Origin: an uncultured bacterium
GTDB lineage: Bacteria > Actinomycetota > Coriobacteriia > Coriobacteriales > Coriobacteriaceae
Assembly: GCA_905215945.1 (NCBI GenBank)
Contig: CAJMRZ010000093.1
Location: forward strand, 1-6,270
Direction: 5' to 3'
DNA: 6,270 bases
The notes beneath the pieces were generated by a model. It had not been told where the DNA came from. It ran no database searches and saw only the letters and a program-made list of their open reading frames with translations. Below, piece after piece: positions 1-4,753 of this stretch (positions are counted from its first letter, which is position 1; each line of letters opens with the position of its first letter). A program made the translations under genes and the position numbers.

Positions 1-160
1 CCCGCAGCTCAATGGGATCTCCCAGAGGGGCCACTTTCTCCACCCGTACCGTGGTCTTGGGAATCAGGCCCATATCCAATAGCCGGCAGCGCAGAGCGCC
101 CTCACCGCCCACAGCGGTGATGACGGCGTCCTGGCCCAGCGGAAGTTTGTCCAATGTCAT
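1..160 (-). CDS. feoA: FeoA, ferrous iron transport protein A (5' part only, runs off window start)
   Basis: The minus strand from ATG at 160 encodes 53 residues beginning MTLDKLPLGQ and continuing off the window with no stop. The stretch GGEGALRCRLLDMGLIPKT followed by VRVEKVAPLGDPIELR is the typical FeoA SH3-like core: the RLLDMGL turn (residues 26-32) and the APLGDPIE strand pair (44-51). FeoA is a small cytoplasmic partner of the membrane GTPase FeoB and supports Fe(II) uptake; feoB, or a second feoA, would be expected just outside the window. The start is well set: AAGGAGG at 168-174 lies 7 bases upstream. Family length is about 70-80 residues, so roughly a third is missing. Codon style (CGG for 3 of 4 Arg) matches the glyoxalase next door rather than the genes beyond lysA. 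Confidence 0.9.
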   Translation of the reverse strand, partial: MTLDKLPLGQDAVITAVGGEGALRCRLLDMGLIPKTTVRVEKVAPLGDPIELR

Positions 161-177
161 GGGAATTCCTCCTTCAA

Positions 178-197
178 AAGTTAGCATATTCTAACTT
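178..197. promoter_or_regulatory. Palindromic operator in front of feoA, DtxR/IdeR/MntR-like
   Basis: AAGTTAG and CTAACTT form perfect 7-bp arms around a 6-base spacer (CATATT). The GTTAG...CTAAC core resembles the half-sites bound by iron- or manganese-dependent DtxR-family repressors (established knowledge: DtxR boxes contain TTAGGTTAG-type half-sites). It covers the predicted feoA transcription start, so repression when iron is plentiful is a natural reading. The identity of the repressor is inferred; it is not in the window. Confidence 0.65.
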
Positions 198-202
198 CTC
201 AA

Positions 203-231
203 AGTGTACCATGGCCGCCCGTCGGCGTCAA
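203..231 (-). promoter_or_regulatory. feoA promoter (sigma-70 type)
   Basis: On the minus strand, TTGACG (231-226) and TACACT (208-203) are separated by exactly 17 bases, close to the housekeeping -35/-10 consensus. Transcription should begin near 196, giving a leader of about 36 bases with a strong ribosome-binding site. The predicted start point lies inside the palindrome at 178-197, which is a classic repressor arrangement. Confidence 0.75.
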
Positions 232-245
232 ATGGAAAAGAGCCA

Positions 246-265
246 AAAAAGTGTACAGACTTTTT
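246..265. repeat. 20-bp palindrome, AAAAAGT-6-ACTTTTT
   Basis: Perfect 7-bp arms separated by 6 bases (GTACAG) lie between the divergent feoA and glyoxalase promoters. The 7-6-7 geometry matches the feoA operator, although the bases differ. It sits 15 bases upstream of the feoA -35 box. It could be a second regulator site; its role is unknown. Confidence 0.4.
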
Positions 266-286
266 CTGACAAATTGTGAATGTCAG
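266..286. repeat. Inverted repeat CTGACA-9-TGTCAG
   Basis: Perfect 6-bp arms surround a 9-base A/T-rich spacer, directly abutting the palindrome at 246-265. With one mismatch the pairing extends into flanking T and A runs (TTTT at 261-264, AAAA at 288-291). No U-tract follows the stem on either strand, so it is not a convincing terminator. A protein-binding site in the divergent intergenic region is possible. Confidence 0.35.
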
Positions 287-318
287 CAAAAGACGGGGGG
301 TACGGCGGCAAAAGCACC

Positions 319-347
319 TTGCCGGGACCGGGAGAGCATGCTATACT
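319..347 (+). promoter_or_regulatory. Promoter of the glyoxalase gene
   Basis: TTGCCG (319-324) and TATACT (342-347) are spaced by 17 bases. Transcription should start near 354, leaving a very short leader of about 13 bases that begins almost directly with the GAGGTGAG ribosome-binding site. This supports the start at 367 over the in-frame ATG at 280, which would lie upstream of the promoter. Confidence 0.65.
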
Positions 348-366
348 CGGCAGTGAGGTGAGTACA

Positions 367-732
367 ATGCTGACATTCAATCATTTTAATTTCAATGTGG
401 CGGATCTGGACAAGTCCCTGCAATTCTACAAGGATGCCCTGGACCTGGAGCCGGTGGGCCGGAAGGATGCTCCGGACGGCCGGTTCACCATTGTCTATCT
501 GGGAGACGGCAAGACGGACTTCCGCCTGGAGCTGACCTGGCTGCGGGACCATCCCCAGAAGTACGACCTGGGAGAGTGCGAGTTCCACCTGGCCCTGCGG
601 GCGGACGATTATGAGGCGGCCCACCAGCGCCATGCCCAGATGGGGTGCATCTGCTTTGAAAATCCGGAGATGGGGATTTACTTCATCACGGACCCCGACG
701 GTTACTGGATTGAGATCATTCCCACCCGGTGA
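367..732 (+). CDS. Glyoxalase I-like VOC-family metalloenzyme (lactoylglutathione lyase-like)
   Basis: A 121-residue vicinal-oxygen-chelate protein with two beta-alpha-beta-beta-beta halves. It carries the four metal ligands of E. coli GloA-type enzymes at equivalent places: H6 (NHFNFNV), E55 (FRLELTW), H74 (EFHLALR) and E116 (DPDGYWIEI). The segment ELTW...KYDLGECEFHLAL parallels the ELTYN...KYELG...GHIAL region of GloA. The known reaction converts the methylglyoxal-thiol hemithioacetal to S-lactoyl-thiol in the cytoplasm; many Firmicutes lack glutathione, so the thiol here is uncertain and a different VOC substrate is possible. Start chosen at 367 because GAGGTGAG lies just upstream (355-362) and a good promoter lies at 319-347; the in-frame ATG at 280 adds 29 residues with no family similarity. 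It stands alone, divergent from feoA, and ends before a strong terminator. CGG is used for 5 of 7 arginines. Confidence 0.87.
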   Translation: MLTFNHFNFNVADLDKSLQFYKDALDLEPVGRKDAPDGRFTIVYLGDGKTDFRLELTWLRDHPQKYDLGECEFHLALRADDYEAAHQRHAQMGCICFENPEMGIYFITDPDGYWIEIIPTR

Positions 733-803
733 CTTCTGCTCCGGAGTCCCGCTGTTTCGAAAGGAACGCCGGGGCGACCTGGCAGCAGTCCGCGATTGCA
801 AAG

Positions 804-846
804 AAACACCGTGCGGTTGGCCTTAGGCCTGCCGCACGGTGTTTTT
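804..846. terminator. Strong intrinsic terminator, probably bidirectional
   Basis: AAACACCGTGCGG (804-816) pairs perfectly with CCGCACGGTGTTT (832-844). An inner GGCC/GGCC helix closes a TTA loop, separated from the outer stem by a two-base internal mismatch. The plus strand continues in T's (842-846, then CTTT). On the minus strand the upstream A-rich bases (799-806) supply a weaker U-tract. It ends the glyoxalase transcript and, from the other side, could end lysA, whose stop is 86 bases away. Bases 847-931 between it and lysA hold nothing else convincing. Confidence 0.88.
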
Positions 847-931
847 CTTTGGGATGAGCGTTCCCCAAACGCCGGGAAGCGTCTGGCTCCGGCGCTGTTG
901 GAGTCTTAAAGCGCGGAGGGGCAAAAGAGGC

Positions 932-2221
932 TTACCACACCACGGTGGCGAAGTAGTCCTCCAGGGTTTCCGCCCGGCGGATCAGTTCCACGGAGCCGTC
1001 GGTCTTGAGCAGCAGCTCGGCGGAGCGGAGCTTGCCGTTGTAGTTGTAGCCCATGGCGTGACCGTGGGCGCCGGTATCGTGGATCACCAGCAGATCGCCG
1101 ATGTCGATCTTGGGCAGCATCCGGTCCACGGCGAACTTGTCGTTGTTTTCGCACAGGTTGCCCGTGATATCGTACGTGTTCGTGACGGGAGCTGCGGACT
1201 TGTCGGGGCCACCCGGCTGGCCCATCACTGTAACGTGGTGGTAAGCGCCATACATGGCAGGACGAATGAGGTCGACGGCACTTGCGTCCACGCCGATATA
1301 GTCTTTGTAGATCCGCTTTTCGTGAATGGCCTTGGTGACCAGGCACCCGTAGGGGCCCATCATAAAGCGGCCCATCTCGGTGCAGATCGCCACATCGCCC
1401 ATGCCGGCGGGAACCAGGATCTCGTCGTAGGCCGCGTGTACACCCTCGCCGATGGCGTGGATGTCATTGGCCTGCTGCTCGGGCAGGTAGGGGATACCCA
1501 CACCGCCGGACAGATTGATAAAGGCGACATGTGCACCGGTCTCGCGCTCCAGGCGCACGGCAAGTTCAAAGAGGATTCGCGCGAGCTTGGGGTAGTAATC
1601 GTTGGTGACGGTGTTGCTGGCAAGGAAGGCATGGATGCCAAAGTCCTCGGCGCCCTTGGCCTTGAGCATGCGGAAGGCATCAAAGAGCTGCTCGGTGGTC
1701 ATGCCGTACTTGGAATCGCCCGGGTTGTCCATAATGCCGTTGGAAAGCTGGAACAGGCCGCCCGGGTTAAAACGGCAGCTCACCGTCTTGGGGATGGGTC
1801 CCGCGACGCGCTCGTAAAACTCAATGTGGCTGATATCGTCGAAGTTGACGATGGCGCCCAGCTTGTCGGCAAGCTCAAAGTCTGCCGCCGGCGTGTCGTT
1901 GGACGAGAACATGATGTCATGGCCGGTGATGCCCAGCGAGCGGGCGATCATGAGCTCGGTATAGCTCGAGCAATCGCAGCCGCAGCCGTATTCGTTGAGA
2001 ATTGAGATAAGGGCCGGGTTGGGGTTGGCCTTGACGGCAAAGTACTCCTTAAACCCCGGGTTCCACGCAAAGGCGTCGCGCACTTCTTGCATGTTGCGGC
2101 GGATACCCGCCTCGTCGTATAGATGAAACGGCGTGGGGAACTGCTCGACGATATGCTCGAGTGTCTCCTTGTCCACAAACGGCTGCTTGGCCGCATATGC
2201 CTCGTTGGGGGTCAATGCCAT
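932..2221 (-). CDS. lysA: Diaminopimelate decarboxylase (PLP-dependent, fold III)
   Basis: A 429-residue protein of normal LysA length. It decarboxylates meso-2,6-diaminopimelate to L-lysine, the last step of lysine synthesis, in the cytoplasm. An N-terminal alanine-racemase-like barrel carries the PLP lysine K64 in YFAVKANPNP. The phosphate-binding glycine loop is SGGVGIPY (238-245), and EMGRFMMGPYG (282-292) corresponds to the usual EPGR motif. The C-terminal domain has the active-site cysteine C357 in GNLCENND and the tyrosine Y394 in GYNYNGKLRSAE. The usual HxHIGS motif is replaced by HAFLASNT (197-204), a variant subfamily. Start ATG at 2221 has a moderate GAGG at 2232-2235. It is transcribed divergently from the M20 gene and controlled by a lysine riboswitch, which independently supports the assignment. 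Codon use changes near residue 360: arginine is CGG in 1 of 13 codons before it but 2 of 4 after it, like the genes at 1-732. Confidence 0.93.
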   Translation of the reverse strand: MALTPNEAYAAKQPFVDKETLEHIVEQFPTPFHLYDEAGIRRNMQEVRDAFAWNPGFKEYFAVKANPNPALISILNEYGCGCDCSSYTELMIARSLGITGHDIMFSSNDTPAADFELADKLGAIVNFDDISHIEFYERVAGPIPKTVSCRFNPGGLFQLSNGIMDNPGDSKYGMTTEQLFDAFRMLKAKGAEDFGIHAFLASNTVTNDYYPKLARILFELAVRLERETGAHVAFINLSGGVGIPYLPEQQANDIHAIGEGVHAAYDEILVPAGMGDVAICTEMGRFMMGPYGCLVTKAIHEKRIYKDYIGVDASAVDLIRPAMYGAYHHVTVMGQPGGPDKSAAPVTNTYDITGNLCENNDKFAVDRMLPKIDIGDLLVIHDTGAHGHAMGYNYNGKLRSAELLLKTDGSVELIRRAETLEDYFATVVW

Positions 2222-2231
2222 GTCCCGTAAA

Positions 2232-2299
2232 CCTCGCTATCCAGACGGCGCCATCTGCGCATCGAATCCGCATAGCGTGGACCCAATGTCCGGATAGCG
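2232..2299 (-). promoter_or_regulatory. Expression platform of the lysine riboswitch (predicted translational switch)
   Basis: Three segments compete on the minus-strand RNA. CGCTATCCGGAC (2299-2288) contains the 3' strand of P1. CCACGCTAT (2280-2272) is a second CGCTAT copy. GTCTGGATAGCGAGG (2246-2232) ends in the ribosome-binding GAGG. The first can pair with GTCTGGATAGCG over 12 positions with one G-U; the second can pair with ATAGCGAGG with a single mismatch, covering the ribosome-binding site. With lysine, P1 would hold the first copy, freeing the second to mask the site (off). Without lysine, the first copy would compete it away (on). There is no U-tract, so translational rather than transcriptional control is inferred. 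Confidence 0.6.
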
Positions 2300-2449
2300 C
2301 TCCCGCATTGCTGCAGACAGTCCTGCGAGTGTTTCCCGCAGGCCCACCAGGCTGTTCGTGCCCGAAAAACCCAGTTCGGCGGGTTTCGCCTCCCCGCGGG
2401 GTCAAAGTCTGCCGACTCGCCCGCGGCTCTTCGTGCCCGCGCCTCTATC
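2293..2449 (-). promoter_or_regulatory. Lysine riboswitch (L-box) aptamer upstream of lysA
   Basis: Read on the minus strand, the lysA leader shows lysine-riboswitch hallmarks in order. GATAGAGG opens P1 (GATAG 2449-2445 pairing with CTATC 2297-2293). GAAGAGC follows. A P2-type helix is formed by CCGCGGG (2426-2420) with CCCGCGG (2400-2394). Then come GCCGAA (2380-2375), and P5, CCTGCG...CGCAGG (2342-2322), directly followed by the highly conserved GGACTGTC (2323-2316). The 157-base span is a little shorter than the commonly quoted ~175. Known function: binding lysine stabilises P1 and switches the downstream gene off. Placement immediately before a lysine-synthesis gene is fully consistent. 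The P3/P4 pairing was not resolved by eye. Confidence 0.9.
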
Positions 2450-2452
2450 AAG

Positions 2453-2484
2453 TGGTAAAGACCCTACCACGTTGCACTTTACCA
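2453..2484. repeat. Inverted GGTA-type motifs in the lysA/M20 divergent promoter
   Basis: TGGTAAAG (2453-2460) and CTTTACCA (2477-2484) are a perfect 8-bp inverted pair. A third related element, TACCAC (2465-2470), pairs with GTGGTA (2452-2457) over 6 bp. These copies lie over the predicted -35/-10 elements of both divergent promoters. They may be operator half-sites for a regulator of both genes; no regulator family is recognised. Confidence 0.4.
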
Positions 2485-2489
2485 AACAA
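2461..2489 (-). promoter_or_regulatory. Candidate lysA promoter
   Basis: On the minus strand TTGTTT (2489-2484) and TAGGGT (2466-2461) are 17 bases apart. The -10 is a weak match (TA...T), but transcription from about 2455 would begin just before the riboswitch P1 strand, as expected for an L-box leader. It overlaps the oppositely directed M20 promoter, so the two may interfere or be co-regulated. Confidence 0.45.
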
Positions 2490-2506
2490 GAGTATTCGTA
2501 TATAAC
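2478..2506 (+). promoter_or_regulatory. Candidate promoter of the M20 hydrolase gene
   Basis: TTTACC (2478-2483) and TATAAC (2501-2506) are separated by 17 bases; the -10 matches consensus at 5 of 6 positions. The predicted start near 2513 leaves a leader of about 87 bases before the ATG at 2600. Other -10-like AT-rich hexamers lie nearby, so the exact start is uncertain. Confidence 0.5.
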
Positions 2507-2555
2507 GTTTAAAAAATGCAGCATCATGCTAGAAACGAGGGCGCCACAATCCTGC

Positions 2556-2570
2556 GTCACAATAGGTGAC
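2556..2570. repeat. Small inverted repeat GTCAC-5-GTGAC in the M20 leader
   Basis: Perfect 5-bp arms flank AATAG, 29 bases upstream of the chosen M20 start codon. It may be a small leader hairpin or an operator. The arms are short enough that chance is possible. Confidence 0.25.
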
Positions 2571-2599
2571 AACTGAGTTGCCCCATGAAAGGAATCCCC

Positions 2600-3787
2600 A
2601 TGACCGAGCTCCAAGAACTCCGTCGCTATCGTCGCGACCTGCATCGCATTCCGGAGCTCGACTTCGATCTTCCGCAAACTATCGCCTATATCGAGGGCGT
2701 GCTCGCTCCGCTTGCCTGCGAGGTGATCCATCCGTGCCCTAGTTGCGTGTGCGCTTTCTTCGACGCTGGCACGGGTGCCTCGCATGCCACGGCGATTCGT
2801 GCCGATATGGATGCGTTGCCTATTGCGGAGACGACGGGCGCCGCTTTTGCCTCGACGCATCCCGGCAAGATGCACGCGTGCGGCCACGACGGGCACATGG
2901 CTATGGCCCTCGCGGCGGCAACTTTTGTCGACCGTACGATTCGTGAGCAGCCGGGCGTTATTAAGCGCAACGTGCTTTTTGTGTTCCAGCCGGCCGAGGA
3001 AACAACCGGTGGCGCTAAGACGGTATGCGAGAGCGGCGTGTTCGAGCGCTACGGGGTCGACCGCATCTTTGGCTTTCACGTGTGGCCCGATCTTCCTGCC
3101 GGTACGCTGGCGAGCTGTCCCGGTCCGCTGCTGGCGCGCTCGAGCGAGACGCACATTCATATCCATGGCACGAGCATCCATATCGCCAAGACCTACGGCG
3201 TTCCAGTCGAGGAATCACATGACGCAGCGCTGGCGGCGGCAAAGTTCCTGGTTGCCGAGCGCGAGCTGATGGACGAGCTGGGTGCCGATGAGCCCTGCAT
3301 CGGTAAGTTTGGCCTGCTGCAGGCCGGCACCGTCTGCAATGCGGTGGCGGGGGAGGCCCATGTTGCCGGTAGCTTGCGTGTGTTTACGGACGCCATGTTC
3401 GACCGTGCGCGCGAGGGCGTACGCCGTGCGCTCGACGAGGCGTGCACCGCAACGGGCTGTACGTACGATCTCGACTTTGCCGAGGGCTATCCGCCGGTCG
3501 ACAACGACCCCGAGCTATTTGCCAATGTCGCGCCTGCCTTGCCCGAGCTACAGCTCGTGGATGAGCCGCTGCTGATCGCCGAGGATTTCGCGTTCTATCA
3601 ACGCTATCTGCCGGGCGTGTTTTTCCTGCTGGGCACGGGTATGCCAGAGGACCAAGACAACCCGAGTGATTCGGATGGCTGCCCCGCCTATGCCACAAGC
3701 GCTCTGCATACCGATAGCATGCTCTTTGACGAGGAAATCCTACTCAAAGGCCTCGATGTCTATAAACGATTGCTTGTGATGGAGTGA
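2600..3787 (+). CDS. M20 family metallo-amidohydrolase (N-acyl-amino acid / N-acetyl-diaminopimelate deacetylase-like)
   Basis: A 395-residue cytoplasmic hydrolase of the M20D type, which cleaves N-acyl groups from amino acids with two bound metal ions. Visible motifs: the N-terminal RRDLHRIPEL, RADMDALPI (67-74, D71), the metal pair C94 and H96 in HACGHDGH, the catalytic and metal glutamates E133/E134 in PAEETTGGA, H160 in FGFHVWPD, the AEDFAFY segment (327-333), and the last metal ligand H370 in ALHTDSM. The dimerisation lid (about 183-290) retains H194, but its usual GxxxHAAxPH is altered to GTSIHIAKTYGVP. Start chosen at 2600: AAAGGA (2588-2593) sits 6 bases upstream, whereas the ATG at 2585 has no such site. 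Divergence from lysA suggests the N-acetyl-diaminopimelate deacetylase of lysine synthesis; hippurate- or other acyl-amino-acid hydrolases are equally compatible with the sequence. No CGG arginine codons were seen in the start region, consistent with a Collinsella-like genome. Confidence 0.88.
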   Translation: MTELQELRRYRRDLHRIPELDFDLPQTIAYIEGVLAPLACEVIHPCPSCVCAFFDAGTGASHATAIRADMDALPIAETTGAAFASTHPGKMHACGHDGHMAMALAAATFVDRTIREQPGVIKRNVLFVFQPAEETTGGAKTVCESGVFERYGVDRIFGFHVWPDLPAGTLASCPGPLLARSSETHIHIHGTSIHIAKTYGVPVEESHDAALAAAKFLVAERELMDELGADEPCIGKFGLLQAGTVCNAVAGEAHVAGSLRVFTDAMFDRAREGVRRALDEACTATGCTYDLDFAEGYPPVDNDPELFANVAPALPELQLVDEPLLIAEDFAFYQRYLPGVFFLLGTGMPEDQDNPSDSDGCPAYATSALHTDSMLFDEEILLKGLDVYKRLLVME

Positions 3788-3789
3788 CG

Positions 3790-4113
3790 ATGGAACGACG
3801 CCGACAGTCTGCCGTATATAGTCCGGGTGGATGCGGGTGCGGTTTGCTGCTGCTTCCGGTTATTGCTGTGAGCATTGGCGTGATGTTTGCGCTTGCCGGG
3901 CTTGTCGCGGCGGCGCTCGTGCTGTTTATCACTGCCATCGGCGTGACGATTTGGCTCTGCCGCAATCGCGAGCAACGCCGTGCCGACGGTAAAACCAATG
4001 TCGGCTGGGTCGTCTTTCTGATCATTGCGTACCTGCTGAGTGCCAGCTACCTTGTTTTCTTTGTCCTGTTGATGATCAGTGCCTTTACCGGGGAATCCGT
4101 CACGGTGGGTTGA
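3790..4113 (+). CDS. Small multi-pass membrane protein, function unknown
   Basis: 107 residues. A basic N-terminus (MERRRQ) leads into a 40-residue hydrophobic block (about 18-57), long enough for two helices. A charged loop (CRNREQRRADGKTN, 57-70) and another hydrophobic stretch (72-98) follow, so three membrane segments are likely. I recognise no family. The ATG at 3790 follows the M20 stop by 2 bases and is served by GGAG (3781-3784), which lies inside the end of the upstream gene, so the two are almost certainly co-transcribed and probably translationally coupled. A GTG at 3784 overlapping the M20 stop would add two residues but has a poorer ribosome-binding site. A role alongside the hydrolase, for example in export or anchoring, is only a guess from position. 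Confidence 0.7.
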   Translation: MERRRQSAVYSPGGCGCGLLLLPVIAVSIGVMFALAGLVAAALVLFITAIGVTIWLCRNREQRRADGKTNVGWVVFLIIAYLLSASYLVFFVLLMISAFTGESVTVG

Positions 4114-4130
4114 TGCGCTGCCAGCAGACG

Positions 4131-4155
4131 GTTGCGCAAAGTGCGTTTGCTCAAC
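4131..4155. repeat. Imperfect hairpin after the small membrane protein gene
   Basis: GTTG-c-GCAAA pairs with TTTGC-t-CAAC around a 5-base loop (GTGCG): 9 pairs with one mismatch, 18 bases past the stop at 4113. The following bases (GTTTGG) are only weakly U-rich, so it may be a poor terminator for the M20-membrane protein unit or simply a structured spacer. Confidence 0.4.
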
Positions 4156-4189
4156 GTTTGGATAACTGCATTGGCCGTTTACCGCAGCC

Positions 4190-4204
4190 TTAGCTCTCAG
4201 CTAA
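4190..4204. repeat. Short perfect inverted repeat TTAGCT-3-AGCTAA
   Basis: Two 6-bp arms surround CTC in the gap upstream of the FxLYD gene, where its promoter would be expected. It could be an operator. I could not identify a good -35/-10 pair between 4114 and 4218, so the promoter of the downstream gene is unassigned. Confidence 0.35.
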
Positions 4205-4218
4205 TGAATTCAAGTTCA

Positions 4219-4272
4219 ATCCTTCCTACGATGTGCTGTGTGCCGGCACGGTAGCCGGATCGTAGGAAGGAT
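4219..4272 (+). promoter_or_regulatory. Perfect 14-bp hairpin enclosing the FxLYD gene's ribosome-binding site
   Basis: ATCCTTCCTACGAT (4219-4232) is the exact reverse complement of ATCGTAGGAAGGAT (4259-4272). The 26-base interior can pair further through GCT/AGC and the palindrome GTGCCGGCAC (4240-4249). The 3' arm contains the whole Shine-Dalgarno AGGAAGG (4264-4270), 7 bases from the ATG at 4278. As RNA, the stem would bury the ribosome-binding site, so translation should need unfolding by heat, a protein, a ligand, or upstream ribosomes. There is no U-tract, so it is not an intrinsic terminator. Regulation is inferred; the repeat itself is certain. Confidence 0.7.
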
Positions 4273-4277
4273 GAATA

Positions 4278-4721
4278 ATGGCAAAAGAGGGAAAGAAGCC
4301 GATCGGCAAGATTGTCCTAGGCGTCATCGTAGTGCTGGTTATTGTCGGTGCCGTGGGCTCTATGGGCGGCAACTCAACCGATTCGTCTGCGAGCGATTCG
4401 GCAAAACCTGCCGAGACGACACAGCAGGCTAAGGAGCAAAAAGAACCGCAAGAACCGTATACCATTGCTGACGAGGCTGAAGACACTTCCAATCAGTTTA
4501 CCTATAAGATCACGGGCACCCTGACCAATAACACGGACAAGGAAAAGAGCTACATTCAGATTGAATATGTTCTGTATGATGCCGATGGCAACCAGGTTGG
4601 AACGGCTCTTGCAAACACCAATCATCTGAAGGCGGGCGGCTCCTGGAAGTTCGAGGCGCTGGGTACGGTGTCTCCCGACCAGGTTGCTAGCTGGGAGCGT
4701 TCGGACGTAAGCGGTTTCTAG
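4278..4721 (+). CDS. Membrane-anchored FxLYD-domain protein
   Basis: 147 residues. A short lysine-rich N-terminus (MAKEGKKPIGK) is followed by one hydrophobic helix (about 12-28, IVLGVIVVLVIVGAVGS). A Ser/Thr/Glu/Lys-rich linker (32-62) comes next, then a small beta-rich domain (about 70-147) with ITGTLTNNT...YIQIEYVLYDADGNQVGTALANTNHL and GSWKFEA. The VLYD motif (98-101) and the TLTNNTDK pattern are characteristic of FxLYD domains, small extracytoplasmic beta-sandwich modules of unknown detailed role in Gram-positive surface proteins. There is no lipobox cysteine; positive charges before the helix suggest N-in/C-out anchoring. Start at 4278 has AGGAAGG 7 bases upstream, inside the perfect hairpin at 4219-4272. 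The helix-turn-helix gene follows after 32 bases, probably in the same transcript. Confidence 0.75.
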   Translation: MAKEGKKPIGKIVLGVIVVLVIVGAVGSMGGNSTDSSASDSAKPAETTQQAKEQKEPQEPYTIADEAEDTSNQFTYKITGTLTNNTDKEKSYIQIEYVLYDADGNQVGTALANTNHLKAGGSWKFEALGTVSPDQVASWERSDVSGF

Positions 4722-4753
4722 CATGTTGCATGCACTGGGGGAGGTGAAGTCGT

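Noticed and set aside
280..366. Earlier start for the glyoxalase
   Set aside because: The in-frame ATG at 280 lies upstream of the predicted promoter and adds 29 residues without similarity to the family; the ATG at 367 has a good ribosome-binding site and a family-typical N-terminus.
851..905. Possible second terminator downstream of lysA
   Set aside because: GGGA/TCCC and CGCCGG/CCGGCG-like pairings are short and lack a U-tract; the hairpin at 804-846 explains termination better.
839..2005. 388-codon open frame on the plus strand
   Set aside because: It is antisense to lysA, whose minus-strand product has all the expected catalytic motifs and a riboswitch. The plus-strand translation has no recognisable domain; it is a by-product of high GC codon use.
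2585..2599. Earlier start for the M20 hydrolase
   Set aside because: The ATG at 2585 has no ribosome-binding site, while AAAGGA inside that stretch is ideally spaced for the ATG at 2600.
2402..3181. 259-codon open frame on the minus strand
   Set aside because: It overlaps the M20 gene antisense and runs through the divergent promoter region and the riboswitch start. The product is arginine/histidine-rich with no family pattern.
4219..4272. Miniature transposable element end or intrinsic terminator
   Set aside because: No flanking target duplication is visible and no U-tract follows, and the stem coincides exactly with the downstream ribosome-binding site, which fits a regulatory role better. 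A dispersed repeat cannot be excluded without the rest of the genome.
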